Shown here piece after piece: positions 22,730 to 27,538 of a DNA stretch of 27,538 bases. The notes under the pieces were generated by a model. It saw only the letters and a list, made by a program, of their open reading frames with translations, was not told where the DNA came from and ran no database searches. The position numbers were made by a program, and so were the translations under genes. Source of the DNA: UBA4717 sp002404395 (GTDB taxonomy: Bacteria > Bacillota > Clostridia > Oscillospirales > CAG-272); contig CALFNW010000122.1 in assembly GCA_937902275.1 (NCBI GenBank), positions 1 to 27,538 of the forward strand, given 5' to 3'. How positions within the stretch are numbered: the first letter of the stretch is position 1; each line of letters opens with the position of its first letter.

Positions 22730-24175
22730 TTGATCGAAAGAAAAAACAAACGCACCGCAAAGCTCGGGATATTTGCGGTAGCTCACGCGGTATATTTTGA
22801 ACAGTTTGAGGGCTTGTATGAAAAGCTCATGAAATATCACGGCGATCTTTGCGCGCTTGTCCGTGCAAACGATGTTGAACTTGTTGATTTCGGCATGATC
22901 GACTCAAGCGAGGCGGCGTATCGGGTGCTCGGGCAGATCAAGGCGGCGGACGTTGACCTGCTCTTTTGCAACATGGTGACCTATGCGACCTCATCGGTGT
23001 TTGCGCCGATCATGAGAGACGCGGATAAGCCGACAGTCCTTGTTGCCTTACAGCCGCGCGCCGCGCTTGACTATACCGAGGCGAACACCTTTATGCAGCT
23101 TGAAAACGATAATATCTGCGCGGTGCCGGAGTTTACCGGCGTTGCCGAAAGGCTCGGTAAAAAGGTTGCCGACGTTATAATCGGCAAGCTTTACGGCGAC
23201 ACTGAAGTTGAACGCGAGATCGCAAGGTGGTGCGATATAGCAAAGGTGCTCCATGATCTGCACGGCGCGCGGCTCGGGCTGATGGGGCACACGATGGAGG
23301 CGATGTACGATATGCACGCCGACCCTACCGCGCTCTCCGCCGCGTTCGGCGTGCATATCCCGCTACTTGAGATTGACGACGCGGTCGAATTGTACAACAA
23401 AGTCACGGAGGATGAGATAAACGAGAAGCGGAGGCTGATATGCGCCGAATTTGATATGCCCGATCCCGGCTCGGATCCGATCGCGATGAAGCTGACCGAC
23501 GCCGACCTTGACGACGCGGCGCGCTCCGGGGCTATGCTTGACCGCCTGGTGGAAAAATACAAGCTGAACGGACTTGCCTATTACTACGAGGGCAAGCCCG
23601 GCACGCTGTCGCAGAAGGTCGCTTCGACGCTTATCGTCGGCAATTCGATACTCAACGCGCAGGGAATACCGATGTGCGGGGAGTTTGACATAAAGACCTG
23701 CATTGCGATGCTTATAATGGACAGGCTCGATATCGGCGGAAGCTTTGCCGAATTTCACCCGTTTGATTTTGATGAAGATTTTATCCTTGTCGGTCACGAC
23801 GGACCGCACCATTTGCGCGTCGCAAACGGCAAGCCGGCGCTTCGGAGCCTTGTCAAGTATCACGGCAAGCCGGGGCACGGCGCGTCGGTGGAGTTCAAGC
23901 TTAAGGAAGGCGGGATCACCATGCTCGGTATAACTCAGAAAGCCGACGGAAAATTCAAATTTGTGATCGGAGAGGGATATTCAAAAGCCGGCGCGATACC
24001 GCCGACCGGAAACACCAACACGCGCGGATTCTTTGAGCCTGACACAAAGACGTTTGTAAAGAAGTGGGTCATGCAGGGTCCGACTCACCATTTTGCGCTC
24101 GGCATCGGGCACCATGGCGAAACGCTTGCGAAGCTTGCCGACGTGCTCGGGATCGAATGCGTCATAGTCAGATAA
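22730..24175 (+). CDS. L-arabinose/L-fucose-isomerase family protein
   Basis: 481 residues from the TTG start. Likely a cytoplasmic metal-dependent aldose-ketose isomerase. Four candidate metal ligands, Glu318 (CGEFDIKT), Glu341 (AEFHPFDFDED), His356 (VGHDGP) and His453 or His454 (GPTHHF), fall in the same order and at nearly the same spacing as Glu306, Glu333, His350 and His450 of E. coli AraA. The protein is a little shorter than AraA and diverges elsewhere, so the sugar is uncertain. Start: AAAGGA (22714-22719) is 10 nt before TTG 22730 but only 1 nt before an in-frame GTG at 22721, so TTG is preferred. It is the first gene of a likely three-gene operon controlled by the divergent AraC protein. 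Confidence 0.82.
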   Translation: MIERKNKRTAKLGIFAVAHAVYFEQFEGLYEKLMKYHGDLCALVRANDVELVDFGMIDSSEAAYRVLGQIKAADVDLLFCNMVTYATSSVFAPIMRDADKPTVLVALQPRAALDYTEANTFMQLENDNICAVPEFTGVAERLGKKVADVIIGKLYGDTEVEREIARWCDIAKVLHDLHGARLGLMGHTMEAMYDMHADPTALSAAFGVHIPLLEIDDAVELYNKVTEDEINEKRRLICAEFDMPDPGSDPIAMKLTDADLDDAARSGAMLDRLVEKYKLNGLAYYYEGKPGTLSQKVASTLIVGNSILNAQGIPMCGEFDIKTCIAMLIMDRLDIGGSFAEFHPFDFDEDFILVGHDGPHHLRVANGKPALRSLVKYHGKPGHGASVEFKLKEGGITMLGITQKADGKFKFVIGEGYSKAGAIPPTGNTNTRGFFEPDTKTFVKKWVMQGPTHHFALGIGHHGETLAKLADVLGIECVIVR

Positions 24176-24200
24176 ACGGGGGCGTGACGAGGCAAAGTTT

Positions 24201-25253
24201 ATGAAAAGAATGTACAGTGAAAGCGACATTTATGCCGCAAACAGCTATCGCAAGGATTATCTGATCGGAGTGCAGTCGTTTACGGATGAGCTTGCGGCGC
24301 ACAATTACAATGAACGGGCGGCGCGGATAACTCCCGAGAATTTCTCGGAGCATTGCGAGTATTACCGGAAGCAGCTTTCGGATATGCTCGGATACCCGCT
24401 GAACGCTTATGAATACGGGGTTCCGCACGCCGAAAAGACCTTCGTGGGAAGTGATGATTATTGCGACATCTACAGGCTTTGTATAAACACGACAGGAAAG
24501 TTAAAATTCTACGGTATTCTGACCCTTCCGCGCGCAAAGGCGGAAAGATATCCGCTGCTTATCGCGCAGCACGGCGGAGGCGGAACTCCGGAGCTTTTGT
24601 GCGATATGCACGGCGACAACAATTATTCGCACATATCCAAAATTGCGTCGGAAAACGGCTTTGCGGTGTTTGCGCCGCAACTGCTTTTGTGGAATTTCAA
24701 CGTCGGCGACAGGATAAGCTACGGGCAGGAATTGAACTTTGACCGCGGCAGGCTCAATACGTATCTTTGTCAGAACGGCAGCAGTATCGTCGCGCTTGAA
24801 ATATACAATCTGAGAAAGGCTGTTGATTACCTTGAAAGCCTTGACTTTATCGACGAAACGAAGATCGGAATGATCGGGCTTTCATACGGCGGCTTTTACA
24901 CTCTTTATACCGCCGCGCTTGAAAAACGGATAAAGGCGGCATATTCCTGCGCGGCATTCAACGATCGTAACAGACAGGGGTGTTTTGATTGGCACTTCTG
25001 CAACTCTAACCGGATTTTGCAGGACGCGGAGGTCGCCGCGCTGTGTGCGCCGAGGGCGCTTTTTATAGACGTAGGCAAAAACGACGAGGTTTTTGACGCG
25101 GAGCCGGCGATCGCGGAGGCGCAAAGAGCCGAAGCGCTTTACAAGGCGTGCAAAGGAAACGGAATATTCGGATTTAATCTGTGGGAGGGCGGTCACAGGA
25201 TCGACGTGAACGGACCGTATCTGAACGAATTTTTTAATATTATAAAGGAATAG
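24201..25253 (+). CDS. Alpha/beta-hydrolase esterase (acetyl-xylan-esterase / dienelactone-hydrolase type)
   Basis: 350 residues, no signal peptide. The catalytic triad can be read as Ser228 in GLSYGG, Asp295 in VGKNDEVF and His332 in EGGHRID. HGGGG near residue 123 is the likely oxyanion loop. Fold and length fit the group of Firmicute hydrolases related to cephalosporin-C/acetyl-xylan esterases and dienelactone hydrolases. In this setting removal of an acyl group from an imported sugar or oligosaccharide is a sensible guess. It starts 25 nt after the isomerase gene, with GAGG upstream, so co-transcription is likely. No leader hairpin is present, in keeping with an internal operon position. 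Confidence 0.82.
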   Translation: MKRMYSESDIYAANSYRKDYLIGVQSFTDELAAHNYNERAARITPENFSEHCEYYRKQLSDMLGYPLNAYEYGVPHAEKTFVGSDDYCDIYRLCINTTGKLKFYGILTLPRAKAERYPLLIAQHGGGGTPELLCDMHGDNNYSHISKIASENGFAVFAPQLLLWNFNVGDRISYGQELNFDRGRLNTYLCQNGSSIVALEIYNLRKAVDYLESLDFIDETKIGMIGLSYGGFYTLYTAALEKRIKAAYSCAAFNDRNRQGCFDWHFCNSNRILQDAEVAALCAPRALFIDVGKNDEVFDAEPAIAEAQRAEALYKACKGNGIFGFNLWEGGHRIDVNGPYLNEFFNIIKE

Positions 25254-25254
25254 G

Positions 25255-25286
25255 GGCGGTCAAAGCACGCAAAGGCAGTGACCGCC
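25255..25286 (+). promoter_or_regulatory. Intercistronic hairpin
   Basis: GGCGGTCA (25255-25262) and TGACCGCC (25279-25286) form a perfect 8-bp stem with a 16-nt loop between the esterase gene and the last gene. No T-run follows, so it may stabilise or process the mRNA rather than stop it. Confidence 0.5.
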
Positions 25287-25321
25287 AAAGGAAATTTACA
25301 AATATAAAGGAAGATAAAACC

Positions 25322-27448
25322 ATGTTCAAAGAGATCACACTTGAAATGTCGCTCAAGCCCTTTATTCGTACCGACAGCGAATTTATAAAGAAGGTCGTCG
25401 GCAGGGTATACGAGCAATGGCAGCCGTTTATTAAGGGGCGCGAGGTTATAAATATTATGCTTTGGACGTCCGACGGCAGTGAAATACTTGATTATGCCGC
25501 GAGACTTGACGACGCTTTTGCGTGGGGCTGTTACCTCGGAATGGCGAATGTGCCTTTGGCTGATGAGACTGATCGTCCGGACACGTCGCTTTTCAAAAAA
25601 TCCCGCTTTTACACCGACAAGCCTGCGGTCATGACGTATCGGATACTCAAAGAGATCGTTGATACCCTCAAAGCTGAGGGAAAGAGGCGATTTCCGGGTG
25701 CGCAGATAAGGGTCGGAAACACCTTTGACATAGGGCCGGAATTTGCGCCGTCCGATTTCAAATATCACCGTCACCGTGAGATCGTTGCACCCGGCAAAAA
25801 GAAGTCCGAGGTCATGACCGTTGAGAATATGAGCGTGGATTCGACCGCTTTGCTTTGCGGCGACGACAGGCACTACGCGGCGTATCCGGACGGTATTCCC
25901 GACAAGACTCCGTTTGCGCTCTTCCTCGGAAAGCAGACCGAATGTTTCTGCCGCGATCTCGGCTTCGATTTTCTCTGGCTCTCCAACGGGGTCGGCTTCA
26001 GCTCGAATCCGTGGGAGCTTAACGGCAAGATCTTCGACGGGAAAAATTTCCATATCGACCGACTCGGAAAGACGAAAAAAGCGGTGTTCGGCTTTTGGAA
26101 AAACTTCCGAGCGGGCTGCCCGGCGCTTCCGGTCATGACCCGTGGAACGAACAACACCGTCGGCATTGACTACGCGACCGACGGCGTGCCCATATATGAC
26201 ATATACGGCGGCGGTTTTGACATTCTGCCTCCGCCGAACTCGCCGTGGGCGGCGCTCAACGATAATTTCGGGCTTGAGCTTATGGGGCATATGACGCGCA
26301 TCTGTGAGCTTCCCGAAAACAACAAATATCTTTTCAGATACTACATTCATGACCCGTGGTGGGTAAACTCTCCGTGGTTTGACAGGTATGACCGCAATCC
26401 GCACGATATATACCTGCCAATGGCGATCTCAAGGGTGAATGAGCTTGGCAGACAACATTCCGCCGATGTCTGCAATATTCTTTCGATAGACAACTCATAC
26501 GGAAAGCTGCCCGATTTTTGCGTGAACGAGACGCTTCCGCACCTGTTACGCGCCGAAAGCGAGGCTCCCGACGCGATGGCTCCCTTTGTGCTCGTTTATC
26601 CGATGCGTGAGTACAGCAGGGCACAGGACGAGGAGACCCTGCGGCGTATGTATTACGGCGACCGCTATGTATGCGACAGCATCAACGACGGCTTCCCGCT
26701 CAACTGCGTGGTCTCAAGCGACAATTTCATGAAACATTCGCCCGACTTGTACAGGCACAGTGTGCTGGTGTCGCCGATCCCCGAGTCGGAGGAGCTTTCC
26801 GCGCGTTTAGCCGAAATTGCATCGTCGGGCGGAAAGGTGATAATTTACGGCGACGGCAAAGCGGGACTGTACGAGGCGGGCGGCAATATTTGCTTTGCCG
26901 AAGTCGGCGGCGAGCTGCTCCGCGCGGCCGCGGGTCGGCTCGGGTATGTGCTTGATTACGGCGACGTATGCGAAGGCAGGAAGAATCTTACGTACACCGT
27001 ACACCGTCACCGCAACGGCTTTTGGTTCTCGCTTTACAACTGCAACACGACCGCAAGCTTCAGATTCGACACGCCGCTCGGCGCGCCGATACTGCTGACG
27101 GGCGAATGTACGCTCGACGAAAGCGGCGCAAAATACCGCTTCGCGCGGAGTGAGCGCCGCGAGTGCCGCGTCTTTATAAAGCAGAAGCGCGGGCTTGTGA
27201 GCGCAAAGGAAAGACCGTCGGGAAATCCGATGTTTGAGCGGATCTTTACGCTTGAGGGGCTTGACGACGCTGAGGTCTGCTATTTTCCGATCCATACCGA
27301 CGCGGCATATGTCGGCAGGCTTGTCGACCATACCAAAACTCCCGAATATATTACGCCCGACGGGCGGTTCGATCTCGGCGAGGGCGGCGTGTATTACAAG
27401 TTCTGCCGCCTGAGCGGAAGCATCTCTTTCTACACCGAGCGCAAATGA
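25322..27448 (+). CDS. Unassigned 708-residue protein, glycosidase-like
   Basis: No signal peptide. I cannot place it in a named family. Residues about 1-440 have the feel of a TIM-barrel glycosidase: aromatic and acidic motifs such as LWTSDGSE, GNTFDIGPEF, FLWLSNGVGF, YDIYGGGFDI and a stretch HDPWWVNSPWFDRYDRNP. Residues about 480-540 (HSVLVSPIPESEELSARLAE, GGKVIIYGDG) resemble the amidotransferase-like trimerisation domain that follows the barrel in GH42 enzymes. The rest is beta-rich. Candidate catalytic acids cannot be chosen with confidence. A good AAGGAAG site precedes the ATG. It is the third gene of the AraC-isomerase-esterase group, so a role in breaking down the same glycan is inferred. 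Confidence 0.55.
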   Translation: MFKEITLEMSLKPFIRTDSEFIKKVVGRVYEQWQPFIKGREVINIMLWTSDGSEILDYAARLDDAFAWGCYLGMANVPLADETDRPDTSLFKKSRFYTDKPAVMTYRILKEIVDTLKAEGKRRFPGAQIRVGNTFDIGPEFAPSDFKYHRHREIVAPGKKKSEVMTVENMSVDSTALLCGDDRHYAAYPDGIPDKTPFALFLGKQTECFCRDLGFDFLWLSNGVGFSSNPWELNGKIFDGKNFHIDRLGKTKKAVFGFWKNFRAGCPALPVMTRGTNNTVGIDYATDGVPIYDIYGGGFDILPPPNSPWAALNDNFGLELMGHMTRICELPENNKYLFRYYIHDPWWVNSPWFDRYDRNPHDIYLPMAISRVNELGRQHSADVCNILSIDNSYGKLPDFCVNETLPHLLRAESEAPDAMAPFVLVYPMREYSRAQDEETLRRMYYGDRYVCDSINDGFPLNCVVSSDNFMKHSPDLYRHSVLVSPIPESEELSARLAEIASSGGKVIIYGDGKAGLYEAGGNICFAEVGGELLRAAAGRLGYVLDYGDVCEGRKNLTYTVHRHRNGFWFSLYNCNTTASFRFDTPLGAPILLTGECTLDESGAKYRFARSERRECRVFIKQKRGLVSAKERPSGNPMFERIFTLEGLDDAEVCYFPIHTDAAYVGRLVDHTKTPEYITPDGRFDLGEGGVYYKFCRLSGSISFYTERK

Positions 27449-27489
27449 GCCGATAAGCCGTGAAAAAAGCATCGGCACGCCGTCTGAAG

Positions 27490-27510
27490 TGAACCCAAAA
27501 GTATAGACAG
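27490..27510 (+). mobile_element. Possible terminal repeat of an IS3-family element
   Basis: TGAACCCAAAAGTATAGACA at the very end of the window resembles the left ends of some IS3/IS150-group elements (TGA-CCCAAAAA-GTTAGACA type). The window stops 28 nt later, so no transposase can be seen. Confidence 0.25.
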
Positions 27511-27538
27511 AAATTAAATATCAAATTATTTGTGAATG

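Overview
The window looks like a chromosomal segment of an uncultured anaerobic low-GC-lineage Firmicute (class Clostridia, perhaps an Oscillospiraceae-type gut bacterium), although its own base composition is close to 50% GC or slightly above. This is inferred from the sigma-A promoters and AGGAGG-type ribosome binding sites, the Firmicute-type PlsY and Der, a DUF512 protein next to der, a Thermoanaerobacter/Clostridium-type secondary alcohol dehydrogenase, and no outer-membrane genes. No rRNA, intact tRNA, CRISPR array, prophage or complete insertion sequence is visible.

Layout. 50-6619 (+) encodes a 2189-residue secreted protein with two SGNH/GDSL esterase domains among Big2, InlB-like and beta-sandwich modules. 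6620-7222 is non-coding, with several palindromes and a 9-bp-period minisatellite. 7223-10324 holds an XRE regulator with four membrane helices (-), a divergent PAP2-like membrane protein (+) and a DUF368/PopT-type undecaprenyl-phosphate translocase (-). 10755-12590 holds an HD-domain hydrolase (+) and a zinc, NADP-type secondary alcohol dehydrogenase (-). 13025-15835 is a cytoplasmic GH2 glycosidase. 15977-20507 is a housekeeping run: DUF512 radical-SAM protein, DUF4163/RsiV-like lipoprotein, GTPase Der and acyltransferase PlsY. 20726-21445 (-) is a metallo-beta-lactamase-fold hydrolase. 21775-27448 is a sugar-use locus: an AraC regulator (-) divergent from an isomerase of the L-arabinose/L-fucose type, an alpha/beta-hydrolase esterase and a 708-residue protein that I cannot assign but which looks like a glycosidase.

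How the genes fit together. The secreted esterase, the GH2 enzyme and the AraC-isomerase-esterase-unknown enzyme set suggest use of acylated plant or host glycans. The DUF368 protein, PAP2-like protein and PlsY are envelope lipid functions. No transporter is present in the window.

The most unusual signal is a recurrent leader element. Eleven of the sixteen protein genes, on both strands and with unrelated functions, have a T-rich block followed by a small GC hairpin (type GAGCCGCC-NNN-GGCGGC) within roughly the last 10-65 nt before the start codon, always in the orientation of the gene. Clear sigma-A promoters lie upstream of three copies, so the element should be part of the mRNA leader. A twelfth, degenerate copy has no gene directly behind it. 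I do not recognise this element as a described motif.
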